A DNA stretch of 64,000 bases from an uncultured Anaerococcus sp. (GTDB lineage: Bacteria; Bacillota; Clostridia; Tissierellales; Peptoniphilaceae): NCBI GenBank assembly GCA_900551095.1, contig URUJ01000007.1, positions 5,626 through 69,625 of the forward strand. Reading direction: 5' to 3'. Made by a program: the position numbers and the translations under genes. Each line of letters opens with the position of its first letter. Position 1 is the first letter of the stretch. The notes below the pieces were generated by a model, which worked only from the letters and a program-made list of their open reading frames with translations, was not told the DNA's origin and made no database searches. Positions 53,450 through 61,854 of this stretch are shown one piece after another.

Positions 53450-54335
53450 TATTGAGTTTAAAGCGTGGATTTTCTTTATGTATTTTTTTGTATTTATTAA
53501 GTATGGCGTTGTAAAGGTTTATGTCATTCTCCTTAGCATTTTTTAATGCTAGATCTACTGAATTTAAATAATCGTTATCGGATAAATCGAAAAGAATCAG
53601 TGATTGCATATATAACATGGAGGGAGAGATTGGGTTTTTAGAGTTAGTGCTTAAGGCTTTGTTAATGTAAGTTAAGGCAAGTTCGCTATTATATAGTCTA
53701 TAATATGTAACGGCGATATTATGATAAATGATTGAATTTAAATTATCATCTTTAATATTTGCATTATCTAAAAAAATCAGGTACCTCAGTCTTTCTTCTA
53801 AATTATCTAGATTAATTGCATAATTCATAGTCAATCTATAGTCTAGATAATCATAAGAATTTGAAGATAGATTAGAGAAATTAAATTTCTTACCAAGATT
53901 TAAAGCTTTAATTATCTTATCAAGTTTTACCTTTCTATTTTTTGCTTCAATATTTTCAAAAAAAAGTCTAAGTTTTGTTGCTTTTAACTTAGTAATATTA
54001 CGTTTACAATTATTTTCAATATCAGAAATAATATCTATTTCATACTTTTGGGTTGATCCTGGAATTCTATCTTTAGAATTAAGATTACTTATTATTTTAT
54101 TGATGATAATAGAATCCTTAAGGATAATATTAAGATACTCATAGATTAAATCTACATTTAATACTTCTGAAAGAGTTTCAAGTTTATCTAAGTCAATATC
54201 GATCTTTCCATTTTCCATGTTTGAAATAGTCTTTATATTTATATAGGAGAGATCTGCCAATTCTTCTTGAGTGAGATTTTTATTTTTTCTATATTTTTTT
54301 AAAGTTTTACCAAAAATAATGTCAACATCTTTCAT
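53430..54335 (-). CDS. Regulator 2: paralogue of regulator 1 with C-terminus supplied by an intron remnant
   Basis: The 301-residue protein parallels regulator 1 from end to end: the HTH (IIFGKTLKKYRKNKNLTQEE, then SYINIKTISNMENGKIDIDLDKLE in part) and TPR-like helices (YHNIAVTYYRLYNSELALTYI in part). The shared words SYINIKTIS and DKLE show common origin. GGAG precedes the ATG at 54335. The last codons, NRVGGK and the stop, lie in the group II intron 3' end, so the natural C-terminus has been replaced or cut. TCTATAGA overlaps its -35 region (TAGACT) and is shared with the ABC operon that faces it. Confidence 0.83.
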   Translation of the reverse strand: MKDVDIIFGKTLKKYRKNKNLTQEELADLSYINIKTISNMENGKIDIDLDKLETLSEVLNVDLIYEYLNIILKDSIIINKIISNLNSKDRIPGSTQKYEIDIISDIENNCKRNITKLKATKLRLFFENIEAKNRKVKLDKIIKALNLGKKFNFSNLSSNSYDYLDYRLTMNYAINLDNLEERLRYLIFLDNANIKDDNLNSIIYHNIAVTYYRLYNSELALTYINKALSTNSKNPISPSMLYMQSLILFDLSDNDYLNSVDLALKNAKENDINLYNAILNKYKKIHKENPRFKLNNRVGGK

Positions 54336-54353
54336 AATTATCTCCAAATTCTA

Positions 54354-54426
54354 ATTATATCATAATATCATATTAAAGTCTATAGACAAATAATACCTTG
54401 TATATTTATCCTTTATAATATATAAT
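54354..54426. promoter_or_regulatory. Divergent promoter region with TCTATAGA operator, module 2
   Basis: TCTATAGA sits at 54379-54386 inside the perfect palindrome GTCTATAGAC. On plus, TTGTAT (54398-54403), 17 bases and TATAAT (54421-54426) form the ABC operon promoter; the palindrome centre is 38.5 bases before the -10. On minus, TATAAT (54359-54354) and TAGACT make the regulator promoter, 23.5 bases from the centre. Confidence 0.78.
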
Positions 54427-54489
54427 ATTAATTAAGAAGAGGCAAAATATTAAAAAAGTTAAAGTGAGTTTTAATAAAGGAGAGGGAAT

Positions 54490-56187
54490 ATGAAGTTTAA
54501 AGATGAATTGAAGTTGATTTTACGAAAGCCTTGGAAATTTATTGTAATGCTTGTTATTTCTACTATCATTTTATTTTCCTTTTTGCTTATGGTCTTTAAT
54601 TTCCTTACTTCTAGGAATAATTTGGTTAGGATGAAGGATAATTATGCTCAAATTTCTACAATAGTTAAGGCAAACCCTAGTAAGGATGGGAAACCTTTAG
54701 AGTATAAAGATATAGACAAGGATTTGCTTGATGAGATTAATAAGTCTGACTTTGTTGATAGGGTGGAGATTAGAGATACTATAGCTGGTAGGATTGATGG
54801 AGTTAATAATGCAAATATAAGCTTTGGTAGTATGCCATCTAATGCCATAGCGGTTTTTAAGGGAGAGATTGAGGAAGTAACAGATAGGCAAGACATGGGT
54901 CCTGCAGAAGGTATAAATGCTATTGTTACAATAGATAAAATAATAGCGGCCAAGGATAGTTGGCTAAGGGAAGGCGAAAGTGTTAGCGTGTCCATTTATA
55001 TGGGGAAGGATTCTCGAATTAAGCTTAATAATGGTGAGTCTTATGTTTTTATAGGTGCTGCCGAGCCTACTAGCCTTGGCTATATGAGAAAGTCTCTTCT
55101 TGTCAATAGAATTAGCGAAAAATTGATGGCAGCAGAAGCTAAGCCAGACAAACTTACATATTTTTATACAAATGGTGTCCTAGAAGATGAAAAAGATTTG
55201 GATGAGGACTTTATTTCTTTTTTTAAAAGTGAAATTGAAAATCAAGATGACCTTTATACTCTAAGACTTGTTTCTGATATGAATATGGTCTTGCCTGTGG
55301 CTAATGAAAATATGTTTTTACTTGAGGGCAGGCGGATAGATAACGATGATTATGGTAAAGATGTATGTTTGATATCTACTGATTTGGCAAAAAAACACAA
55401 TTATAAATTGGGGGATAAGGTTGATATTGAATTATCGGACGTTATATATAGGAACGATAACGGGTATGTTTCTGCCTTTCCAGATCTTCTTGATGAGGGA
55501 AGGTACGATTTTAAAGAAGCTAAGCCTTTTGAAATAGTAGGTATCTATGATTTTTCAAACCTTAATATAGAAAATAGTCCTATGCTTTTTTCTTTAAACG
55601 ATATTTTTATCCCAAAATTTAAAGAAGAATTAAACACAAGTTTTGTTACTCCTCACAATTTATCTCTAAAAATTGGGGTAGATAATATAGGAAGTTTTGA
55701 AGAAAAGCTAAAACCTAAAATTGAGGAAGCTGGATATATGGTAGTGTCTGCTGATAATAATTGGTCTAAGGTAGAATCATCATTTGACCTTATAAAAAAA
55801 TCCATGGTAAAAAATCTTATATATGGATTCGCTATTGGTGTAGTCGGCATATTTATTTTAGTATTTGTAAATACTGCTTTAAATAAAAATGAATATGTTC
55901 TAAGAAGAATATTTGCAGGAGACAAACACCATATAAATCAAAGTCTGAAGGTATCTTTGATCTTTGCACTTTGCATAGGTTTTGTAATAGCTTTTGGAAC
56001 AATTTTGGGATTTGCGGATAAATTTATATCATCTTCTCAAAATGATATGACTTATATTTTTAATAATATTGACTATGTAATTTTACTACTTGTAGGTCTG
56101 GTTTTCGTAGTTTTAGCACTAATAATTAACCAAAAAAGAATAGGAAAATTAGATAAAAAAGACATAGTGGAGCTTATGAAATCATGA
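54490..56187 (+). CDS. FtsX/MacB-type ABC permease, first of a pair
   Basis: The 565-residue protein has one N-terminal span (FIVMLVISTIILFSFLLMVF), a long external domain of ~400 residues as in MacB-type permeases, and three spans at the end (FAIGVVGIFILVFVNTA, VSLIFALCIGFVIAFGTILG, YVILLLVGLVFVVLALII). Such proteins export peptides or act in peptide sensing with an ATPase and do not form a simple channel. GGAGAGGG precedes the ATG. The next permease overlaps by 4 bases. Its control by regulator 2 is inferred from the shared operator. Confidence 0.83.
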   Translation: MKFKDELKLILRKPWKFIVMLVISTIILFSFLLMVFNFLTSRNNLVRMKDNYAQISTIVKANPSKDGKPLEYKDIDKDLLDEINKSDFVDRVEIRDTIAGRIDGVNNANISFGSMPSNAIAVFKGEIEEVTDRQDMGPAEGINAIVTIDKIIAAKDSWLREGESVSVSIYMGKDSRIKLNNGESYVFIGAAEPTSLGYMRKSLLVNRISEKLMAAEAKPDKLTYFYTNGVLEDEKDLDEDFISFFKSEIENQDDLYTLRLVSDMNMVLPVANENMFLLEGRRIDNDDYGKDVCLISTDLAKKHNYKLGDKVDIELSDVIYRNDNGYVSAFPDLLDEGRYDFKEAKPFEIVGIYDFSNLNIENSPMLFSLNDIFIPKFKEELNTSFVTPHNLSLKIGVDNIGSFEEKLKPKIEEAGYMVVSADNNWSKVESSFDLIKKSMVKNLIYGFAIGVVGIFILVFVNTALNKNEYVLRRIFAGDKHHINQSLKVSLIFALCIGFVIAFGTILGFADKFISSSQNDMTYIFNNIDYVILLLVGLVFVVLALIINQKRIGKLDKKDIVELMKS

Positions 56188-57320
56188 TTAAAACATTTTT
56201 AAGAAAACCTCTTTATATCATTCTTTATACTATATTAATCTTGCTTGGATTTTTGGGACTATCTAAGATAAATGAAAATATTAAATCAGATAAAAATGAG
56301 TATAAGTATATCTATGAAAATACTGAAATCAAAGGTCAAGTAAAGGAAGCAACTAGTGTTAGCGGGGAAGTGAGCTTAGATTATTATGATCTATATCCAA
56401 TGTTTTTGCAAGAAGAAATACAAGAAATCTATACCAGAGCCTTTGCCAAAGGCTTTATGGATATAGATAAAATCGTTAAACCTACCGATACCAATGAAGA
56501 CGGCGGAGTAGATGTTTTTGCATCAAATAATGTTGGTAAGCTAATTAAAAGAAACTTCGTATCCTATGAAGGAGATACTAGGTTAAAAAAAGGTGAAGCC
56601 TTAGTATCTAAGGATTTTGCAGAAAAATACGGTCTTAAAAAATCTGATAGGTTTAGACTAAAGATGGCTATAGAAAGCAAAGAAGACATATACATGGATT
56701 TATTGGTAAAAGACTTTGTAAATCTAGAACAATCGGTCCTTGCCTTAGATTCTGTAATTGTAAATAATAAGACTATGTTTGATGATAATCTTATGAAAAA
56801 TAGTTTTTACAAAGAAACCTATGGATCTTACTTAGGATTTCATTTTAAAATCAACCCAAAATATAACAATGACTATGAAAGAATCAAGGAAAAAATCGAC
56901 AAAATTTTAGGGAAAAAGTATCTTGCACCAACAAATGCTAAAGATTTTTATAATGTTATAAAACCTCTAGAAGAGAAAATTAAAGACGAGGAGAAGTTGC
57001 TTGTCATTATAAAAATAGCCTTAGTGATATTTTCTTCGTTGGTACTATTTCTAGAGGTTAGACAGGAGCATAATTCTATACTTATTAGGAAAATTTTTGG
57101 AGAAAGTGAAGGAAGAGTTTTTGGATCTTATTTTTTAAGCCTAGGATTGATAATCCTTCTAATAAACAGCTTAAGTTTCATTTTTGTAAATGCAGTAGCC
57201 TATATTTCCCCAAAAGATATTGCTACAAACTTGCTAGTAAACCTGATTATAGTAGCGATTTGCTTATTTTTAGTAACTTACAAAGATATTTTTATCCTAT
57301 ATCAGAAAACGGAGGATTAA
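56184..57320 (+). CDS. FtsX/MacB-type ABC permease, second of a pair
   Basis: The 378-residue protein has the same plan as the preceding gene but a shorter external part (~230 residues): a first span (PLYIILYTILILLGFLGL) and three spans at the end. The two overlap by 4 bases (ATGA), so they are made together and likely form a heterodimer. No substrate motif is seen. Confidence 0.8.
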   Translation: MIKTFLRKPLYIILYTILILLGFLGLSKINENIKSDKNEYKYIYENTEIKGQVKEATSVSGEVSLDYYDLYPMFLQEEIQEIYTRAFAKGFMDIDKIVKPTDTNEDGGVDVFASNNVGKLIKRNFVSYEGDTRLKKGEALVSKDFAEKYGLKKSDRFRLKMAIESKEDIYMDLLVKDFVNLEQSVLALDSVIVNNKTMFDDNLMKNSFYKETYGSYLGFHFKINPKYNNDYERIKEKIDKILGKKYLAPTNAKDFYNVIKPLEEKIKDEEKLLVIIKIALVIFSSLVLFLEVRQEHNSILIRKIFGESEGRVFGSYFLSLGLIILLINSLSFIFVNAVAYISPKDIATNLLVNLIIVAICLFLVTYKDIFILYQKTED

Positions 57321-57977
57321 ATGAATAAATTAGAAATATCGAATGTTGATTATGTATATAATAAATCAGATAAAATTATCCTAAAAGACGTATCTGCAAG
57401 TTTTCTAGAGGGTACTGTGTCATCAATAGTAGGAGAATCTGGTGCAGGAAAGTCTACACTTTTGTATATTATTTCTGGATTTACCAAGGCAAAGGCTGGT
57501 AAAATTTCCTATAATGGCAAAGAAGTAGAAGATTTGAGGCTTTATAGGAGAAATATTGTATCGACTATTAGCCAGTCTTATATGCTTTTTCCTACAAGGA
57601 CAGTTTTGGAAAATGTAATGTATCCGATGCTCCTTGATAAAATCGATAAAAATGAGGCGAAGGATAAGGCGAAAGAATTATTAAAATCTGTGGCAATTGA
57701 TGATATTCATTTTGATAAACTACCAGAAAAATTATCTGGAGGGGAAAAGCAAAGAGTCGCTATAGCAAGAGCACTAGCTTCTAATTCAAAGATAATTGTA
57801 GCAGATGAGCCAACTGGAAATCTTGATGACAAAAATTCTGAAGAAATCTATTCGATATTCGATAAGCTTGCCAAAAAAGACGGGAAAATCGTAATAATCG
57901 TAAGTCACGATATGGACCTAGCAAAAAAAGCAGACTGTCAATATGAGATGAAAGATGGTAGACTGAATTTAGTTTAA
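57321..57977 (+). CDS. ABC transporter ATP-binding protein, MacB/LolD type
   Basis: The 218-residue ATPase has Walker A GESGAGKST, signature KLSGGEKQRVAIARALA and Walker B IIVADEPTGNLD. It is of the short LolD/MacB type that works with FtsX-like permeases, as encoded just upstream with no gap. GGAGG lies 5 bases before the ATG. It ends the operon, about 140 bases before a terminator. Confidence 0.9.
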   Translation: MNKLEISNVDYVYNKSDKIILKDVSASFLEGTVSSIVGESGAGKSTLLYIISGFTKAKAGKISYNGKEVEDLRLYRRNIVSTISQSYMLFPTRTVLENVMYPMLLDKIDKNEAKDKAKELLKSVAIDDIHFDKLPEKLSGGEKQRVAIARALASNSKIIVADEPTGNLDDKNSEEIYSIFDKLAKKDGKIVIIVSHDMDLAKKADCQYEMKDGRLNLV

Positions 57978-58116
57978 AATTATGAGATAATGTCTTTTAT
58001 TGATTGTAAAATAGATTTTTTTAAAATCTAAATCAAAATTATATTTTTTAAAATAAGAAAAATAGGATTTGAGTTTAGATTTTAGTATGTATACTTAGAA
58101 AAATATATATAAATTA

Positions 58117-58155
58117 AAAGACCTTAGCTTTTTGATATTGCTAAGGTCTTTGATT
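58117..58155. terminator. Bidirectional terminator between the ABC operon and the PPC gene
   Basis: AAAGACCTTAGC and GCTAAGGTCTTT are perfect 12-bp complements around 12 bases, followed by GATTTTATTTT on plus and preceded by A-rich sequence that serves the minus strand. Confidence 0.85.
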
Positions 58156-58160
58156 TTATT

Positions 58161-58583
58161 TTACTCAAAGTCAAATAAGTTTATTCCTATTTCATCATCC
58201 ATTTTTCTTTCAACCTTGCCGTCAATTATATCTATAACCATTTCACAAGTTACGCTAATATTTGCACTTATGAGGTGGCCTCCAAATCCATTTCCCTTAT
58301 CATCTGCCACAGAAATATGAAGATGTGGGTAATACTTGCCGTCTTTTGTGGTTATTGTTCCATTTATGGCAAGGATTTCAAAAATTCCTTGGAAGTTTTT
58401 TTCTGAATAGGATTTATCATCTACTTTGTAAACACCAATAGTGAAGTCATCTGTTGCGCCGATAGCTGATATAGATGCGAGTTTTATGTCTTCTGCAAGG
58501 GCGATTTTCTTTAGAGCTTCGTGGACTTCTTCGCCTCTGTCAAATCTTGCTATAATTTTTTCTTTAAATCTTTTATATTCCAT
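58161..58583 (-). CDS. PPC/DUF296-domain protein
   Basis: The 140-residue protein is one PPC (DUF296) domain: FDRGEEVHEALKKIALAEDIKLASISAIGATDDFTIGVY (in part), HLHISVADDKGNGFGGHLISANISVTCEMVI with the HLH and GGHL features that form the metal/ligand site. In bacteria these small trimeric proteins have uncertain roles; DNA binding is known mainly for plant members with an extra AT-hook. GGGAGG lies five bases before the ATG. tpx lies 32 bases upstream on the same strand. A dead duplicate is at 52,724. Confidence 0.88.
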   Translation of the reverse strand: MEYKRFKEKIIARFDRGEEVHEALKKIALAEDIKLASISAIGATDDFTIGVYKVDDKSYSEKNFQGIFEILAINGTITTKDGKYYPHLHISVADDKGNGFGGHLISANISVTCEMVIDIIDGKVERKMDDEIGINLFDFE

Positions 58584-58615
58584 AAAACCTCCCTATTGTG
58601 ATTATAAATTTTAAA

Positions 58616-59116
58616 TTAAACTAATTTCTTAACAGCTTCTAAAGCAGCGTCGAAGTTTACTTCGTTTGTTACTTCTGGAACGTATTCTACGTATTGGATG
58701 GTTCCTTCTTTGTCTACTACAACTACGCCTCTAGTGAGTAGTTTTAGTTCATCGATTAGGAAGCCGTATTTATCTCCGAATTCTCTTTCTTTGTAGTCTG
58801 ATACCATTTCTAGGTTTTCTATATCTTCGTTTGCACAAAATCTTGCTTGGGCAAATGGTAGGTCTTCTGTGATGGTTACTATAACTACGTCATCAGATAA
58901 ATCTAGGGCGTCGTGGTTAAATTTCTTTGCTTGGATAGCACATACGCTTGTGTCTAGTGATGGAGCGACAGAGTATACTACTACTTTTCCCTTTAAATCT
59001 TCTGAGTTAAATTCTGAAAGATCGTTTTTTGTTGCCTTAAAAGCTGGTGCTTTCTCTCCAACTTCAACTTGTTTTCCTAGTAATGTTACTTTGTCTCCTG
59101 CAAATGTAATTGTCAT
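58616..59116 (-). CDS. tpx: Thiol peroxidase (atypical 2-Cys peroxiredoxin)
   Basis: The 166-residue protein matches Tpx: GEKAPAFKATKNDLSEF, then PSLDTSVCAIQAKKF with peroxidatic Cys59, and ARFCANEDIENLEMVSDY with resolving Cys94. It reduces hydroperoxides with thioredoxin as electron donor. AAGGAG precedes the ATG. A TATAAT on the minus strand near 59,170 is a possible -10. It is followed by the PPC gene; the same two genes, decayed, recur at 52,724-53,244. Confidence 0.95.
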   Translation of the reverse strand: MTITFAGDKVTLLGKQVEVGEKAPAFKATKNDLSEFNSEDLKGKVVVYSVAPSLDTSVCAIQAKKFNHDALDLSDDVVIVTITEDLPFAQARFCANEDIENLEMVSDYKEREFGDKYGFLIDELKLLTRGVVVVDKEGTIQYVEYVPEVTNEVNFDAALEAVKKLV

Positions 59117-59229
59117 AATAATCTCCTTTTAAATAATTCACTTGAAAATTTTCTTAACAGTATCATTATACCCAAAAAATCTTAATATATATAGTTTATC
59201 GGATATTATTTATAAAAATATTTGCTTGA

Positions 59230-60690
59230 TTATATATCATTCTCTTTTAGAACAATTTCTCCAATTCTTGTGGCGGTTTTTTGGATACATCTAGCGTCGT
59301 TGTTGTCTACGTCAGTTTGGGTTATTAACATACCTGTGACGAATAGATTGTTAAGAGCGCCGTATTTTTTGCTTAGTGGATTGCAAGCAGGCCAGGTGAC
59401 TGCTATCCCTTCTTCATTTTGATCTGCCATTATCATTTCATTTCTTAGCAGGCTTTCATATAAAGGAAGCTTTTTGGCGATTTTTTCTAGATTCATTTCA
59501 AAACCTGTGCAGTTTATGATGATATCAGCGTCTTTTTTCTTATCCCCAATTAAAGTGTATGTGCCGTCAGTATTTATTTTTATATCTTCAAGGTTGGTTG
59601 TTATATCCATTTTCCCTTCGTCGTGTTTTTCTAGGAGCATTTTCATTGAATAATATGGGGTTTTTCCTCCTAAAAATGATAAATATGGATAGTAATTTTC
59701 TAGAAAATCACTTCTATCTATTGGGTTCATGAAGTTCACAAGGTCGGCAACATAAAGGGCAAATTGGATAAAGTAGTCTTCTGTAAAGGCTAGGGCTTGG
59801 TCGTTTTCCTTTATTGCTTTTTTTGATATTTCTAGAGTGTGCTCATTGTAGGTTTCGTAGGCATATTTTATGTTGAAACCTGCTTTTTTGAAGTCATTTT
59901 CGATTGTATTTATAAGTTTTTTCTTGGAAATTTCTCCATTTTCCTTTAATTCTTTTTCTATCCAAGACCCATTTGGAGAATAGTAGTCATAGATATCGCC
60001 ATCAAAGGGGATGTCTACTATTTTATATTCACTTGGTCCTGTGAAGAAATTTATAGGCTTTTTTAGATTTTTGTTTTTTACTAGATATCTAAAGACATCT
60101 GTTGATGAGGCAGATGTGCCGAGTATTGCGATTATCTTATCTTCTGGGAGATTTTTTAAATTTTCTTCTAGAGGATAAGGTTTTGCTATATAGTTATCTT
60201 TTCCTTCAAGCTTGTAAGGGTCTTGGTAGAAGGTCGCGCCGGTTGAAAGATACACTAGGTCGTAGTTATTTTCATGATTTTTGCTCTTTAGGGTGTATTT
60301 TTGGGTACCGTTTTTTACGTCTACTTTTAGCCCTAAAACTTCCTCGTTTATTAACTTTACACAAGGATTTTCTAGATATTTTTTGCTTTCTTCTTTGAAA
60401 TATTCTCCCAGATACACCCTTGGTGCCATTTTCTCTACAGGATCAAGGTATTTATTGCTTTCTTCCATCCATTTGGCAAAGGCAAAACGATTTTCTGGTG
60501 GATAGATCATTTCGTTGTGGTTTACATTTAGGAGTTTGTCTAGACTATCATTTTCGTATGGTAGTCCGACTGGGTATTCGTTTCTTTTTTCGTATATATC
60601 AATTTGTATGTTATCGGTTATTTTATTATTTAAAATTGTTTTGAGAAAGGTAAAACCCGATAGGGCAAAACCTACTATTGCTATTTTCAT
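59230..60690 (-). CDS. FAD/NAD(P)-binding oxidoreductase-like protein
   Basis: The 486-residue protein has an N-terminal Rossmann motif with a variant glycine loop (IAIVGFALSGFTFLKTI), a second nucleotide-binding stretch IIAILGTSASSTDVFRYL, and IINCTGFEMNL near residue 405, a common flavin-monooxygenase-like motif. The C-terminus (NNLFVTGMLITQTDVDNNDARC) is the FAD-binding end. It fits the FAD-NAD(P)-binding family of uncharacterised flavoproteins; no substrate can be named. AAGGAG is just upstream. It stands alone, between tpx and the divergent rpsL operon. Confidence 0.8.
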   Translation of the reverse strand: MKIAIVGFALSGFTFLKTILNNKITDNIQIDIYEKRNEYPVGLPYENDSLDKLLNVNHNEMIYPPENRFAFAKWMEESNKYLDPVEKMAPRVYLGEYFKEESKKYLENPCVKLINEEVLGLKVDVKNGTQKYTLKSKNHENNYDLVYLSTGATFYQDPYKLEGKDNYIAKPYPLEENLKNLPEDKIIAILGTSASSTDVFRYLVKNKNLKKPINFFTGPSEYKIVDIPFDGDIYDYYSPNGSWIEKELKENGEISKKKLINTIENDFKKAGFNIKYAYETYNEHTLEISKKAIKENDQALAFTEDYFIQFALYVADLVNFMNPIDRSDFLENYYPYLSFLGGKTPYYSMKMLLEKHDEGKMDITTNLEDIKINTDGTYTLIGDKKKDADIIINCTGFEMNLEKIAKKLPLYESLLRNEMIMADQNEEGIAVTWPACNPLSKKYGALNNLFVTGMLITQTDVDNNDARCIQKTATRIGEIVLKENDI

Positions 60691-60755
60691 ATCTGCTCCT
60701 TTTTTGTTTACTTGTCTTTATTATACCCAAAATATTGGATAAATAAGTAAATCAC

Positions 60756-60784
60756 TTGACAATAGGCTCATAAGCGTGTAAAAT
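60756..60784 (+). promoter_or_regulatory. Promoter of the rpsL-rpsG-fusA-tuf operon
   Basis: TTGACA (60756-60761), 17 bases and TAAAAT (60779-60784) form a near-consensus promoter. The leader holds a small hairpin, ATTGGCA/TGCCAAT at 60793-60812, before the RBS AGGAGGTG. Confidence 0.8.
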
Positions 60785-60843
60785 ATTTAAGGATTGGCAA
60801 GAATATGCCAATTTATTAAATTTTAAAGAATAGGAGGTGCATT

Positions 60844-61251
60844 ATGCCAACAATTAATCAACTTGTTAGAAAAAGTAGAAAGAGTGAAAAATCTAAATCA
60901 GATACACCAGCTTTAGGTTATAACTACAATACTCTTAAGAGTAGAATAACTCCTAACCAATCACCACAAAAACGTGGAGTTTGTACATCAGTTAGAACAG
61001 TTACACCTAAAAAGCCTAACTCAGCTCTAAGAAAGATTGCCAGAGTAAGACTTACAAATGGTGCTGAAGTGCTTTCTTACATTCCAGGTATTGGACATAA
61101 CCTTCAAGAACACAGTGTTGTACTAATTAGAGGTGGTAGGGTAAAAGACCTTCCAGGTGTTAGATACCATATCATCAGAGGTACACTCGATACTGCTGGT
61201 GTTGAAGGAAGAAAACAAGGTAGATCTAAATACGGAGCAAAAAGAGGCTAG
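60844..61251 (+). CDS. rpsL: 30S ribosomal protein S12
   Basis: The 135-residue protein is a normal S12: [14 protein letters not shown] at the start, [27 protein letters not shown] (in part) and [18 protein letters not shown]. It lines the decoding centre of the small subunit. The lysines in TPKKPNSA and in GRVKDLPG are the wild-type residues at the common streptomycin-resistance sites. AGGAGGTG precedes the ATG. It is the first gene of the str operon. Confidence 0.98.
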   Translation: MPTINQLVRKSRKSEKSKSDTPALGYNYNTLKSRITPNQSPQKRGVCTSVRTVTPKKPNSALRKIARVRLTNGAEVLSYIPGIGHNLQEHSVVLIRGGRVKDLPGVRYHIIRGTLDTAGVEGRKQGRSKYGAKRG

Positions 61252-61370
61252 TAATTAGTTGAAAAATAAGTGCATAATGTGCCTATTAATATAAAGGTAT
61301 ATGTGCACACTTAACGGCTATGACCGAGTACTCAAGATATTACACATAATTGGTAAAGGAGGGAAGAAAA

Positions 61371-61841
61371 GTGTCAAGAAAAGGACATATACCAAAAAGA
61401 GAGGTAATGCCTGATGCCAAGTATAATGATAGAGTGGTAACTAAACTTATCAACAATGTTATGCTTGACGGCAAAAAAGGCCTTGCTACAAAAATAGTTT
61501 ATGATGCTTTTGATAAAGTACAAGAAGAAAAAGGCGAAGAAGCTATTGAAGTTTTCCACCAAGCAATGGAAAATATAATGCCAACTCTAGAAGTTAAGGC
61601 AAGAAGAATCGGTGGTGCAAACTACCAAGTACCAATGGAAGTTAGACCAGAAAGAAGACAAACACTAGCCCTAAGATGGCTTGTAAACTTCGCTCGCCAA
61701 AGAGGCGAAAAAACTATGGTTGAAAGACTTTCTAAAGAAATTATCGATGCATCAAACAATGCGGGTGCCGCAGTAAGAAGAAAAGAAGAGATGCATAGGG
61801 CAGCAGAAGCCAACAAGGCTTTCGCGCACTTTAGATACTAA
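61371..61841 (+). CDS. rpsG: 30S ribosomal protein S7
   Basis: The 156-residue protein is a full S7: [20 protein letters not shown] at the start, [21 protein letters not shown] (in part) and [21 protein letters not shown] at the end. It nucleates assembly of the 30S head and contacts E-site tRNA. The start is a GTG at 61371 with AAAGGAGGG upstream; an in-frame GTG or ATG further up is before that RBS. About 120 bases separate it from rpsL. Confidence 0.97.
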   Translation: MSRKGHIPKREVMPDAKYNDRVVTKLINNVMLDGKKGLATKIVYDAFDKVQEEKGEEAIEVFHQAMENIMPTLEVKARRIGGANYQVPMEVRPERRQTLALRWLVNFARQRGEKTMVERLSKEIIDASNNAGAAVRRKEEMHRAAEANKAFAHFRY

Positions 61842-61854
61842 GTTAGGGGGATAA

